Assembly (NCBI RefSeq): GCF_002101705.1
Contig: NZ_LQPC01000043.1
Coordinates: forward strand, 37,135-101,134
Direction of reading: 5' to 3'
Length of the DNA: 64,000 nt
Origin: Mycolicibacterium iranicum
GTDB taxonomy: Bacteria; Actinomycetota; Actinomycetes; Mycobacteriales; Mycobacteriaceae
This document shows, piece after piece, positions 16,698-25,237 of this stretch. The position numbers and the translations under genes were made by a program. The notes below the pieces were generated by a model that ran no database searches, was not told where the DNA came from, and saw only the letters and a program-made list of their open reading frames with translations. Numbering within the stretch: position 1 is the first letter of the stretch; every line of letters begins with the position of its first letter.

Positions 16698-17702
16698 TCA
16701 GGGCCGGTCGGCGAGCCGCACGTCGACAGGCAAGCCGGATTCCAGTGATTCGACGCCGGCGGCACAGACTGCCGCGGCCGCGTAGCCGTCCCACGCGGTG
16801 GGACCGTCGATGTTCGTGTTGTTCCGCACCGCGTCGACCCAGCGCTGGATCTCGGTGTCGTAGGCCCGGCCGAACCGCTCCCGAAATCCGGGGGTGATCG
16901 TTCCACCCCACGTCCCAGGTGCCGCTTTGCGCACCATCCCGACGTCGAGACCGATCATCGCGCTGCCCTTTTCTCCGACCACTTCAGTGCGTACCTCGTA
17001 GGCGACACCGGTGGTGACGAACAGCTCGACGTCCACGTGCCGGCCGGATACGGTCCGCAGGATCGCGATCTGAGGATCGATGACACCCTCAGGCGCACCA
17101 GGATTCGAGTTCGGTTTGACGATCCGCACGCTGGCGATCTCCTCGCCGAAAAGAAACCGGGTGACATCGACTTCGTGGACCAGGGAATCCTTGACGATCA
17201 GCGAGCTGTCGAAGTAGGACGGCACGCCGGGGTTGCGGTGCACGCAGTGCATCACCAACGGCTCACCGAGCTCGCCGCCATCCAGCAAGGCCTTGAGGCG
17301 CATGTATTCGTCGTCGAAACGACGCATGAACCCGACCTGGATCAGCGGACGCTCCAGTTCGGACTCCCGCCGGACGATCTCCAGCGAGGTTGCGACATCG
17401 GTGGTGAGCGGCTTCTCGCACATGACAGGCTTCCGATGCTCCAGGCAGGCGAGCAGCTGCTTCTCGTGTGTGGAGCCGGGCGTGGCGAGTACGACGGCGT
17501 CGACCTCCGGGTCGGCGATGGCGTCGAGCGGGTCGGCGACGGCGCGGCAGCCTTCGATCTCAAAGGCGATCTGCTCGGCCTTCTCGGTGACGTAATCGTT
17601 GACGACGGTGACACGGGCTCCCGAGATCTTCGACGTGATCCGGGCGACGTGATCGGCGCCCATGACGCCGACGCCGAGGACGGCAATTCGCAAGTCGGAC
17701 AT
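16698..17702 (-). CDS. iolG: Inositol 2-dehydrogenase (Gfo/Idh/MocA)
   Basis: NAD-dependent dehydrogenase, 334 aa, first step of myo-inositol catabolism (to 2-keto-myo-inositol). The Rossmann motif is GVGVMG at 10-15, the family EKP motif is in VMCEKPLTTD at about 95, and the catalytic Asp/His pair is in IVKDSLVHEVDVTRFLFG, the pattern of true inositol dehydrogenases. I chose the ATG at 17702 (MSDLRIAVLG), just after the iolE stop. It lies in the iol operon between iolE and mmsA. Two more family members lie at 30.1 and 31.9 kb. Confidence 0.92.
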   Translation of the reverse strand: MSDLRIAVLGVGVMGADHVARITSKISGARVTVVNDYVTEKAEQIAFEIEGCRAVADPLDAIADPEVDAVVLATPGSTHEKQLLACLEHRKPVMCEKPLTTDVATSLEIVRRESELERPLIQVGFMRRFDDEYMRLKALLDGGELGEPLVMHCVHRNPGVPSYFDSSLIVKDSLVHEVDVTRFLFGEEIASVRIVKPNSNPGAPEGVIDPQIAILRTVSGRHVDVELFVTTGVAYEVRTEVVGEKGSAMIGLDVGMVRKAAPGTWGGTITPGFRERFGRAYDTEIQRWVDAVRNNTNIDGPTAWDGYAAAAVCAAGVESLESGLPVDVRLADRP

Positions 17703-17704
17703 GG

Positions 17705-18607
17705 TCAGAACCTCACTGACGGGATGCCGCAGGACCCGAGGTAGTTGCGGGTGCGTCGGGCGATGGGCAGGGGTGCGTCCACAGGGCAGGGGTACATGTC
17801 CTGCTCGACGATGGCGAACACGTCGATGCCGAGCTTGTCGATTTCGGCCAGCAGCGGCGGCATCTCCGGAATCCCCAGCGGCGGTTCGGTCATCGCGCCG
17901 AGCTTGACCGCCTCCCCGAACGGCAGATCCTCGGCCTCGACCTTGGCCCGAACCACCGGATCGACCTGCTTGAGATGCAGGTACCCGATCCGCTCCGGGG
18001 CGCGGCGGATGATCGCGATGTTGTCCCCACCGCAGTAGGAGATGTGCCCGGTGTCCAGGCACAGGTTCACAAACCGCCCGTCGGTGCCATCGAGGAACCG
18101 GTAGACGTTGTCTTCAGTGTCGACATGGGAATCGGCGTGCGGATGGTACTGCGCACGTACGCCGTAACTTTCGAACATCGCCTTGCCGAGTGCGTTCATG
18201 CCGTCGGTCTTCTTGGCCCACTGCTCGACACTGAGGTGGCGGTCTTCGAGGACCGCGCCGGTGGCCGGATCGCGCCACATCTCCGGGATGACCACCACAT
18301 GCTTACCGCCGACCGCGGCGGTCAGTTTCGCCACATCCTCGATCTGCTTCCAGACCGCCGACCAGGAATCGTCCTGATGCAAATGCTCGAACACGGTACC
18401 CGCCGACAACTTCAGGCTGCGAGAAGAGAGTTCGTCGGACAGCTGGGACGGATCGGTCGGCAGATACCCGTAGGGGCCCAACTCGATCCACTCATACCCC
18501 GCTTCGGCCACCTCATCGAGAAAGCGCGTGTACGGCGTCTGCTGCGGATCATCGGGAAACCACACACCCCACGAATCCGGCGCGGAGCCAATGGTTATCG
18601 TGCTCAT
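17705..18607 (-). CDS. iolE: Inosose dehydratase IolE-like TIM barrel
   Basis: A sugar phosphate isomerase/epimerase fold, 300 aa, starting MSTITIGSAPDSWGVWFPDDP; the SAPDSWGVW opening is typical of IolE. It dehydrates 2-keto-myo-inositol to 3D-(3,5/4)-trihydroxycyclohexane-1,2-dione. Metal-binding barrel residues are visible in YEWIELGPYGYLP, VVIPEMWRDP, YHPHADSHVDTEDNVYRF, LCLDTGHISYCGGD and GYLHLKQVDP. An ATG one codon earlier (18610) is also possible. It sits between iolD and iolG with gaps of only 2-15 bases. Confidence 0.9.
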   Translation of the reverse strand: MSTITIGSAPDSWGVWFPDDPQQTPYTRFLDEVAEAGYEWIELGPYGYLPTDPSQLSDELSSRSLKLSAGTVFEHLHQDDSWSAVWKQIEDVAKLTAAVGGKHVVVIPEMWRDPATGAVLEDRHLSVEQWAKKTDGMNALGKAMFESYGVRAQYHPHADSHVDTEDNVYRFLDGTDGRFVNLCLDTGHISYCGGDNIAIIRRAPERIGYLHLKQVDPVVRAKVEAEDLPFGEAVKLGAMTEPPLGIPEMPPLLAEIDKLGIDVFAIVEQDMYPCPVDAPLPIARRTRNYLGSCGIPSVRF

Positions 18608-18622
18608 CATCTGTCCTTCGAG

Positions 18623-20572
18623 CTAGCGATCGGACGGGTTGATCAACGGGCGCTGGACCTTCTTCCAATCCACATACCGCGCGTAGGCCTGCTGCGTCGA
18701 TTCTAGGGTCGACACCTCGCTGACGGGTACGTCCCACCACGAATGACTGTCCGGCGCATAGATCATCGGGTCGGTCTCGACGTAGATGACGGTGGTGCGG
18801 TCGCTGGCCTTTGCGACCTTGACCGCGTCGGTGAACTCCGCGGCAGTGCCCGCCTTGATGACGTCGGCGCCGAGGCTGGCGGCGTTGGCGGCCAGGTCCA
18901 CCGGCAGATGCCCGCCGTCGAGGCGGCCCGCTTCTCCGCGGTACTGGTAGGACGTACCGAATCGTTGGGAGCCCAAAGATTCCGACAGGCCGCCGATCGA
19001 CGCGAAGCCGTGGTTCTGAACCAGAACCGGGATGATCTTGACGCCTTCCTGCACCGCGGTGGCCAGTTCGGTCGCCATCATCAGGTACGAGCCGTCGCCC
19101 ACCAGGACGAACACGTCGCGGTCCGGTGCGGCCATCCGCACCCCGATGCCGCCCGCGATCTCATATCCCATACAGGAGAACCCGTATTCGACGTGGTAGC
19201 CCTTGCGGTCGCGCATCCGCCACAGCTTGTGCAGATCGCCGGGCATCGAGCCCGCGGCGCACACCACGATGTCGCGGGGATCCGACAGGGTGTTGACCAG
19301 GCCGATCACCTGGTTCTGGTTCAATGCGGCCCCGTCCTCGGTGCGGTATGCCTTGGAGACGGTAGCGTTCCACTCGGTCATGAGTTCACCTGCACGCCTG
19401 CTGTATTCGTCGCTGACCGAGTAGTCGCCGAGCAGGTCGGTGAGCGCCTCCAACGCCTCGCGGGCGTCGGAGACGACGCTGATGCCGCCCTGCTTCACCG
19501 AGTCGAGCGACGCGACGTTGATGTTGACGAAGCGGACGTCGGGATTGTTGAACGCCGTACGTGACGCCGACGTGAAATCGCTGTAGCGGGTGCCGATTCC
19601 GATGATGACGTCGGCCTCGCTGGCCAGTGCGTTGGCCGCGGTGGTGCCCGTCGACCCGACGGCACCGACCGAGCGAGGATCCTCGTGCAGCAGCGATCCC
19701 TTGCCGGCCTGAGTCTCACACACCGGGATTCCGCTATTGGCTACGAAGCGAGCCAGAGCTTCACTGGCGCCGGAGTAGATGACCCCGCCGCCGGCGACGA
19801 TCAGCGGCTTGGTCGCCGACCGGATCACGTCGGCTGCCTTGGCGATGACGGCACGTTCCGGTTGTGGCCGAGCGATGTGCCAGGTGCGCTCGGCGAACAG
19901 CGATACAGGCCAGTCGAACGATTCCGCCTGCACGTCCTGGGGGAGCGCCACGGTCGCTGCACCGGTCTCGACAGGGTCGGTGAGCACGCGCATCGCGCCG
20001 AGCAGCGCGGCAGGCAGTTGCTCTGGGCGCCATACGCGATCGAAGTAGCGCGACAGCGGCTTGAACGCGTCGTTGACGGTGACGTCGCCCGAAGACGGCA
20101 ACTCGAGCTCCTGAAGGACCGGGGAGCTCACCCTGGTCGCGAATGTGTCGGAGGGCAACAGCAATACGGGCAGCCGGTTGATGGTGGCCAGCGCCGCCCC
20201 GGTCAGCATGTTCGTCGAGCCGGGGCCGATGCTCGCGGTCACCGCCCACGTCTGGGTGCGATCCTGCTGGCGTGCATAGGCAACGGCCGTGTGCACCATA
20301 GCCTGCTCGTTGCGGCCGAGCACGTACTTCAGGCCGGGCTCGGTGTTCGATTCGACCGCTTCTATTTCGGCTTGCAGCAGCGCCTGCCCGATGCCCGCCA
20401 CGTTGCCGTGGCCGAAGATGCCCAAGCAGCCGGCGAAGAACTTGTGCCGTTCACCGTCGCGTTCCACATACTGGTTGGACAGGAAGCGAACGGTCGCCTG
20501 CGCGACGGTGAGCCGCACGGTCGGTTCGTTGTCGACGAGCTTCTCGGTCGACTTCGGCGCGGTGGAAACCAC
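18623..20572 (-). CDS. iolD: Trihydroxycyclohexane-1,2-dione hydrolase IolD
   Basis: A thiamine diphosphate-dependent ring-opening enzyme, 649 aa, longer than ordinary acetolactate synthase-like proteins, as expected for IolD. It hydrolyses the cyclic diketone to 5-deoxy-glucuronate. Diagnostic segments are FFAGCLGIFGHGNVAGIGQAL, YVLGRNEQAMVHTAVAYARQ, AVTASIGPGSTNMLTGAA (N-terminal PYR domain) and the ThDP motif GDGSYLMMATELATAVQEG with QNHGFASIG. It is the central gene of the iol operon, four bases downstream of iolB. Confidence 0.95.
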   Translation of the reverse strand: MVSTAPKSTEKLVDNEPTVRLTVAQATVRFLSNQYVERDGERHKFFAGCLGIFGHGNVAGIGQALLQAEIEAVESNTEPGLKYVLGRNEQAMVHTAVAYARQQDRTQTWAVTASIGPGSTNMLTGAALATINRLPVLLLPSDTFATRVSSPVLQELELPSSGDVTVNDAFKPLSRYFDRVWRPEQLPAALLGAMRVLTDPVETGAATVALPQDVQAESFDWPVSLFAERTWHIARPQPERAVIAKAADVIRSATKPLIVAGGGVIYSGASEALARFVANSGIPVCETQAGKGSLLHEDPRSVGAVGSTGTTAANALASEADVIIGIGTRYSDFTSASRTAFNNPDVRFVNINVASLDSVKQGGISVVSDAREALEALTDLLGDYSVSDEYSRRAGELMTEWNATVSKAYRTEDGAALNQNQVIGLVNTLSDPRDIVVCAAGSMPGDLHKLWRMRDRKGYHVEYGFSCMGYEIAGGIGVRMAAPDRDVFVLVGDGSYLMMATELATAVQEGVKIIPVLVQNHGFASIGGLSESLGSQRFGTSYQYRGEAGRLDGGHLPVDLAANAASLGADVIKAGTAAEFTDAVKVAKASDRTTVIYVETDPMIYAPDSHSWWDVPVSEVSTLESTQQAYARYVDWKKVQRPLINPSDR

Positions 20573-20576
20573 TGTG

Positions 20577-21452
20577 TCATTCCCCTTTTCGCGAAGACAA
20601 TGTGAAGGGCAGGCGCGGGTCGATCTCCTGGTGCTCCCAGCTGCCGCGCAGCCAGGTGTGATTGGGATCGTCGCAAATGAGCCAGGCGCGGGTGGGCCCC
20701 GAGCCCGCCATCACGTTCAGGTAGTACATGTGGTGACCGGGTGCTGCGATGGACGGGCCGTGGTAACCGTGGGGGACGAGCACGACGTCTCCGGTCCGAA
20801 CCTCTTCGAGGACCTCGATCGGCCGTTGGGGCGTCCCGTAGACCCGGTGGTACCCGAAGCCCGGTGTCCCGGCAGGAGAATCGTCGATTTCGAAGTAGTA
20901 GATCTCTTCGAGCTGTGTCTCCACGTCGGTGTTCTCGTCGTGCTTGTGGGCGGGATAGCTCGACCAGTTGCCGCCGGGCGTGATCACCTCGCACGCGATC
21001 AGCGAGTCCGCTTGGAACGCCGTCGCGGTGCCGAAGTTGTGGACCTGGCGGCTGCAGTTGCCCGCGCCGCGCAGTTCGACGGCGACGTCGGCGGCTGCGA
21101 CGCGGCGATTGGGGAATGCGTTCGTGGCCTGCGCACCGCAGATCGCGATCCGGCCGTGCCCGGAAATGGTGTAGGCCTGGTCGATGCCCAGGTACACCAT
21201 GTCGGCCGGACCGTCGAACACCGAAGCCCGCGGCGTCAGATCAAAGCTGTCGTCGCCGCATGCGACGGTTCCGCCGCCGGACAGCGGCAGGATCATCACC
21301 TCGGTGTGCCCGGTGTTCAGCGATATCGAACCCTCCGTGCCGAGATCGACCACGTGCAGCGAACATTCGGCCCAGCCGGCGTCTTCTGGGGTGATCGCCA
21401 CGGTGAACGGCGCGGCGGCGCTGTTGGCTTTTATGTACAACGGGGAATTCAT
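20577..21452 (-). CDS. iolB: 5-deoxy-glucuronate isomerase IolB
   Basis: Double cupin isomerase, 291 aa. It converts 5-deoxy-glucuronate to 2-deoxy-5-keto-gluconate. Visible features are RQVHNFGTATAFQADSLIACEVITPGG followed by SSYPAHKHDE, with metal-ligand histidines, EEIYYFEI, and VPHGYHGPSIAAPGHHMYYLNVMAG. Its ATG overlaps the TGA of the upstream aldolase gene (ATGA at 21449-21452), so the pair is coupled. Confidence 0.95.
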   Translation of the reverse strand: MNSPLYIKANSAAAPFTVAITPEDAGWAECSLHVVDLGTEGSISLNTGHTEVMILPLSGGGTVACGDDSFDLTPRASVFDGPADMVYLGIDQAYTISGHGRIAICGAQATNAFPNRRVAAADVAVELRGAGNCSRQVHNFGTATAFQADSLIACEVITPGGNWSSYPAHKHDENTDVETQLEEIYYFEIDDSPAGTPGFGYHRVYGTPQRPIEVLEEVRTGDVVLVPHGYHGPSIAAPGHHMYYLNVMAGSGPTRAWLICDDPNHTWLRGSWEHQEIDPRLPFTLSSRKGE

Positions 21453-22333
21453 CGGACCATCGCCACCGCGGTCGCGACGGCGGAGCTGACGTCGTCATCG
21501 GGTGGGTACAGCAGGGTGCGGCCGACAATCAGGCCGCGCACCGACGGAAGGCACAGCGCCTTCTCCCAGCTGGCGAAGGCCTCCTCCGGATCGGTCGGGT
21601 CCCCGCCGAGAAGCAGGGTGGGCAGAGTGGTCGACTCCATCACCCTGTCCATCTCGGGGACGACGGGCAGCTTCATCCAGGTGTACGCCGATGTCGAACC
21701 AAGGCCCTGACCGATGTGCACCGACTTGATCACGGCATCGGGGGAGAGGTCGTTCTTGACCTTGCCGTCGACCCGGGTGGACATGAACGGCTCCACCATG
21801 GCGATCAGCCCATGGGCGGCGAGCTCGTCAACGGCCTTGGCGCACGCTGCCATCGTGGCGACGGTGCCAGGATCATCGAGGTCGATGCGGCACAACATCT
21901 TTCCGCCGTTCATGTTCGCCGCCGCGGTGGAGGCGGCCGTGGCGCCGGTCATCCTGTCGTCGAGTTCGAAGGATGCGCCCGCCAGCCCGCCCCTGTTGAA
22001 CGACGAGAACACGACCTTGTCCTCGAGCGCACCCAGGAGCACGAGGTCGTCGAGAATGTCGGCGGTGGCCAGCACGCCGTCCACACCGGGATCAGCGAGC
22101 GCGGCGCGTAACCGGTCGAGCAGGTCGGTACGGCTGTTCATCGCCGCGGGACGGGACCCCACCGCGAGTGCACCTCGTGCCGGGTGATCGGCTGCCACGA
22201 TCATCAGCCGTCCGTTGCCGCGCAACGTTGGCCGTGGCGTGCGGTGCGCCCAGGCACGCGCGATTGCGCCAGGGTCGCCAGCCCGGACCTCGGTGATCTG
22301 GGCGTAGTCCCGGCACAGCGCAGACTTAGACAT
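21449..22333 (-). CDS. Cgl0158-family TIM-barrel aldolase in iol operon
   Basis: A (beta/alpha)8-barrel protein, 294 aa, of the DeoC/FbaB-like class found in actinobacterial iol operons (the cg0198/Cgl0158 position). Key segments are RLMIVAADHPARGALAV, GVDGVLATADILDDLVLLGAL, CRIDLDDP, AMVEPFMSTR and a possible Schiff-base Lys in SAYTWMKLPVVPEM. By position it fills the step done by IolJ elsewhere, cleaving 2-deoxy-5-keto-gluconate-6-phosphate to dihydroxyacetone phosphate and malonate semialdehyde; this is inference. The ATG at 22333 (MSKSALCRDY) overlaps the iolC stop; a longer reading from 22672 lies inside iolC. Confidence 0.85.
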   Translation of the reverse strand: MSKSALCRDYAQITEVRAGDPGAIARAWAHRTPRPTLRGNGRLMIVAADHPARGALAVGSRPAAMNSRTDLLDRLRAALADPGVDGVLATADILDDLVLLGALEDKVVFSSFNRGGLAGASFELDDRMTGATAASTAAANMNGGKMLCRIDLDDPGTVATMAACAKAVDELAAHGLIAMVEPFMSTRVDGKVKNDLSPDAVIKSVHIGQGLGSTSAYTWMKLPVVPEMDRVMESTTLPTLLLGGDPTDPEEAFASWEKALCLPSVRGLIVGRTLLYPPDDDVSSAVATAVAMVR

Positions 22334-23297
22334 TGACGGCCCCCACTGCGGTCTGCTCGGCCAGTTCGGCCACTTCGGCGGCGGTCGGCATGGCGGTCGA
22401 GCATTCGAGCCGACCGGCCACGATCGCCCCCGCGGCGTTGGCGTAGCGCAGCGTCTTCTCCAGAGACCAACCGTTGAGGAGGCCGTGGCACAGGCTTCCG
22501 CCGAACGCGTCGCCGGCGCCGAGCCCGTTGACGACGTCAACTTCGTTGGGCGGCACTGTAACCGACGAATGACGAGTCTTTCCCAGCACGCCGCGTGGCC
22601 CCTGCTTGACGATCGCCAGCTCGATGCCGAGGTCGAGCAACGCGTCCGCGGCCTTGTGCGGGTTGGACTCACCGACGGCGATCTCGCATTCCTCCCGATT
22701 GCCGACGGCGACGGTCACATGCGCCAGCGCCCTCTGCACCTGATCGGTGGCGGCACCGGGTGTCGCCCAGAACATCGGGCGGTAGTCGAGATCGAGCACT
22801 GTCAGCGGTTTGCGTTCACGCAGCTCCCACGCTGCGAAATGTGCACTGCGGCTTGGCTCTTCGGAAAGTCCGGTGACCGTCGACCAGTACAGCCGCGCCG
22901 AGCGTACCGCGTCGGCGTCGATCTCATCGGGGTGGATCTGCAGATCCGGCGCGCTGGGCTTGCGGTAGAAGTACAGCGGGAAGTCGTCGGGCGGGAAGAT
23001 CTCACAAAACGTCACCGGCGTAGGGAATTCGCCGTGGGTTGCGACATACCGGTTGTCGACTCCGAGGCGGGCTAGTTCGGCCCGGACGTAGCGACCGAAC
23101 GGATCGTCGCCGACGCCGGAGATGAGCGCAGATCGACTGCCCAGACGCGCGGCAGCGACCGCGACGTTGGCGGCACTGCCGCCCAGGAACTTCCCGAACG
23201 TCTCGACCTCCTCGAGGCCGACTCCGACCTGAAGGGGGTACACATCGACGCCGCTGCGCCCGATGGCGAGTACGTCATATGGATGGTTGGTCATCAC
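22326..23297 (-). CDS. iolC: 5-dehydro-2-deoxygluconokinase IolC
   Basis: PfkB/ribokinase family kinase, 323 aa. It phosphorylates 2-deoxy-5-keto-gluconate with ATP. N-terminal IGRSGVDVYPLQVGVGLEEVETFGKFLGGSAANVAVAAARLG is typical of IolC, and the C-terminal PfkB signature DVVNGLGAGDAFGGSLCHGL contains the catalytic Asp and anion hole. It is the first gene of the iol operon. An operator-like sequence at 23361-23382, with a TTGACA -35 on the minus strand, lies about 65 bases upstream. Confidence 0.95.
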   Translation of the reverse strand: MMTNHPYDVLAIGRSGVDVYPLQVGVGLEEVETFGKFLGGSAANVAVAAARLGSRSALISGVGDDPFGRYVRAELARLGVDNRYVATHGEFPTPVTFCEIFPPDDFPLYFYRKPSAPDLQIHPDEIDADAVRSARLYWSTVTGLSEEPSRSAHFAAWELRERKPLTVLDLDYRPMFWATPGAATDQVQRALAHVTVAVGNREECEIAVGESNPHKAADALLDLGIELAIVKQGPRGVLGKTRHSSVTVPPNEVDVVNGLGAGDAFGGSLCHGLLNGWSLEKTLRYANAAGAIVAGRLECSTAMPTAAEVAELAEQTAVGAVNV

Positions 23298-23360
23298 GAG
23301 TCACTCCGACGGATAGGTGTGGGTGGCTGCCTAAGACTGTGCCCCTGGTCACGGTGCGGT

Positions 23361-23382
23361 GTCAAGACTTTGTCCTGACATT
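23361..23382 (-). promoter_or_regulatory. Shared iol operator (IolR-type) before iolC
   Basis: On the minus strand this reads AA then TGTCAGGACAAAGTCTTGAC. All 22 bases recur exactly at 26269-26290 in front of the ABC transporter operon, in the same orientation relative to the gene. TGTCCTGACA (complement of the first ten bases) matches the C. glutamicum IolR motif KGWCHTRACA as I remember it; AGTCTTGACA matches nine of ten. The final TTGACA overlaps the expected -35. Confidence 0.65.
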
Positions 23383-23451
23383 CTATCTTTATCTCAATCG
23401 ATGTTAGTATTCAGCTTCTGTTGACTGGCCCAACACGAGATCGGAGCCGAC

Positions 23452-24183
23452 GTGCCCCTGACAGTGGAGCTCGACAGGTCAAGCCCGGTTCCTCTCTACT
23501 ATCAACTCGCCCAGGCGATCGAGGCCACCATCAGAGACGGCGAACTCTCGCCCGGCGACCGGTTCGAGAACGAACTCGCGCTGGCCAAGCGGTTGACCCT
23601 GTCGCGCCCCACCACCCGTCGCGCCATCCAGGAGCTCGTCGACAAGGGCTTGCTGGTACGTAAGCGGGGTGTCGGCACCCAGGTCGTCCAGAACCCCGTT
23701 CACCGCCGTGTGGAGTTGACCAGCTTGTTCGACGACCTCGCCCGCGCAGGACAGGAGCCCACCACCAAACTGCTCAAGTATCAGGTAGGGCCGCCCGACG
23801 AAGAGGTCGCCCGCGAGCTGAACATCGCCGAGGACCGCGAGGTGGTGTCCATCCACCGGTTGCGTTGCGCCAATGGCGAACCCCTCGCCCTGATGATCAA
23901 CCACCTGCCCGCCGATATCGCGCCCGATTCCGAAGAGCTCGAGACCAACGGCCTCTATCAGTCGTTGCGGGCGCGCGGCGTCCACATTCGGCTTGCCCGG
24001 CAACGCATCGGCGCACGCAGCGCCACGCGCGCCGAGGCGCAGCTGCTCGACGAGAAGCCGAACGCACCGCTTCTGACGATGGCGCGCACCGCTTTCGACG
24101 ACTCCGGTGCCGCGGTCGAGTACGGCCACCACTGCTACCGGGCCTCCCGTTACTACTTCGACACCACACTCGTCGACCGCTGA
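23452..24183 (+). CDS. iolR: GntR-family regulator, probable IolR
   Basis: A 243-aa GntR/HutC-type regulator. The winged helix-turn-helix is at about residues 10-75 (PLYYQLAQAIEATIRDGELSPGD, then SRPTTRRAIQELVDKGLLVRKRGVGTQVV), and the UTRA effector domain follows (VVSIHRLRCANGEPLALMINHLP to the end). The GTG at 23452 has GGAG ten bases upstream. It is transcribed divergently from iolC with the operator between them, the same arrangement as iolR-iolC in C. glutamicum, so it is probably the repressor of inositol catabolism and uptake. The gene symbol rests on synteny and motif, not on a search. Confidence 0.82.
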   Translation: MPLTVELDRSSPVPLYYQLAQAIEATIRDGELSPGDRFENELALAKRLTLSRPTTRRAIQELVDKGLLVRKRGVGTQVVQNPVHRRVELTSLFDDLARAGQEPTTKLLKYQVGPPDEEVARELNIAEDREVVSIHRLRCANGEPLALMINHLPADIAPDSEELETNGLYQSLRARGVHIRLARQRIGARSATRAEAQLLDEKPNAPLLTMARTAFDDSGAAVEYGHHCYRASRYYFDTTLVDR

Positions 24184-24261
24184 CCTGATCCCGCCGAAAC
24201 TGCATTCCACGCGGTCTTTTCGGCGAAACATGCGCACGGAATGCAGTTTCGGCGGAGGTCA
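24181..24261. terminator. Long bidirectional hairpin at convergent stops
   Basis: CCGCCGAAACTGCATTCC (24191-24208) pairs perfectly over 18 bases with 24238-24255. Outside it TGACCT (24181-24186) pairs with AGGTCA (24256-24261); these outer arms contain the stop codons of the two convergent genes. The loop is 29 nt and contains a further CGGCGAAAC element. Confidence 0.75.
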
Positions 24262-25044
24262 GCTAAATGCGGCGCGGAACGCATCCAGCGCCGCCGCGCT
24301 GCCCTCGACACCGGCACCGGAGGGCCAGGCCTCCATGCCGATCGTTCCCGCATAACCGATTTCGCGCAGCGCGACCGCTATGGCCGGGTAGTTGATCTCA
24401 CCGGTCCCGGGCTCGCATCGGCCCGGTACGTCGGCGATCTGGATCTCGCCGATGGCATCGCCGCACCGTCGCACCAACTCGATCAGATTTCCCTCACCGA
24501 TCTGGGCGTGATAGAGGTCCAGCATCATCTTGACGTTGGGATGGCCGACGCCCTCGACCAAGGCAAGTGTGTCCTTGGCGCGGGCGAGTGGAACCCCAGG
24601 ATGATCCACGATGGTGTTCAGGTTCTCCACGCAGAATGTCACCCCTGCCGCTGCACCGAGTTCGCCGAGGCGCTCCAGGGTGTGCGCCGCAGTCAGCCAC
24701 ATCTGGCCGGTGGCGCGCTGCCGCGGCCGTGCCGCCCGACCGTCGACGAGTTCGGCGGTGTGCAGGTTCAGCCGCCTCACGCCCAGGGTCTCCGCGGCTT
24801 CGATGCTGAGCTCGGCGGTGCGAATCACCTCGTCACAGGTCATGGGGTCGATGAGATCGCCGTGCAGGTAGCCCGTCATCGATGTGAACGTCGCGCCGGT
24901 CGCTGCAAGCTCGTCGAGGTTCTTGTCGTGCCAACTCCAGATCTCGACCGCGAAGCCGAGTTCGTCGATGCGCTTCACCCGATCCAGAATCGGTAGATCG
25001 CGGAACACCATCTCCGAGCACACAGCCAGCTGAAAGCTCACCAC
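24259..25044 (-). CDS. Hydroxypyruvate isomerase-like TIM barrel protein
   Basis: A 261-aa sugar phosphate isomerase/epimerase family protein related to hydroxypyruvate isomerase (Hyi/OtnI) and IolI-like proteins. Motifs include FAVEIWSWHDKNLDEL, LNLHTAELVDGR, TFCVENLNTIVDHPG with ligand Glu, VKMMLDLYHAQIGEGNLIEL and GEIQIADVPGRCEPGTGEINY, ending in IGMEAWPSG. It diverges from a LacI gene with two palindromic operators between them and converges on the GntR gene. A role in isomerising keto-inositols or hydroxypyruvate is suggested by context but not shown. Confidence 0.8.
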   Translation of the reverse strand: MVSFQLAVCSEMVFRDLPILDRVKRIDELGFAVEIWSWHDKNLDELAATGATFTSMTGYLHGDLIDPMTCDEVIRTAELSIEAAETLGVRRLNLHTAELVDGRAARPRQRATGQMWLTAAHTLERLGELGAAAGVTFCVENLNTIVDHPGVPLARAKDTLALVEGVGHPNVKMMLDLYHAQIGEGNLIELVRRCGDAIGEIQIADVPGRCEPGTGEINYPAIAVALREIGYAGTIGMEAWPSGAGVEGSAAALDAFRAAFS

Positions 25045-25160
25045 CGAACTCCCGTCAAGACGGTGGAAGACACGGTGCAGACCGATCCTGTTGTTGCGAA
25101 ACCGGTTTGGCTTTCGATGGTTGAACCGGGCATAGACCCTCCGAATCTCCGCCTACAGAC

Positions 25161-25227
25161 CTAGAACGTTCTAGTACGTTAGGGCGAGCAGGATCGATCC
25201 GTCAACGACGAAGCTGGAACGTTCTAG
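25161..25227. promoter_or_regulatory. Twin LacI-type operators
   Basis: CTAGAACGTTCTAG at 25161-25174 is a perfect palindrome and CTGGAACGTTCTAG at 25214-25227 differs by one base. Centres are 53 bases apart, about five helical turns, so two repressors could face the same side. The second overlaps a TAGGCT -10 (25225-25230), seven bases before the GTG of the LacI gene. Confidence 0.75.
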
Positions 25228-25237
25228 GCTGTAGCGG

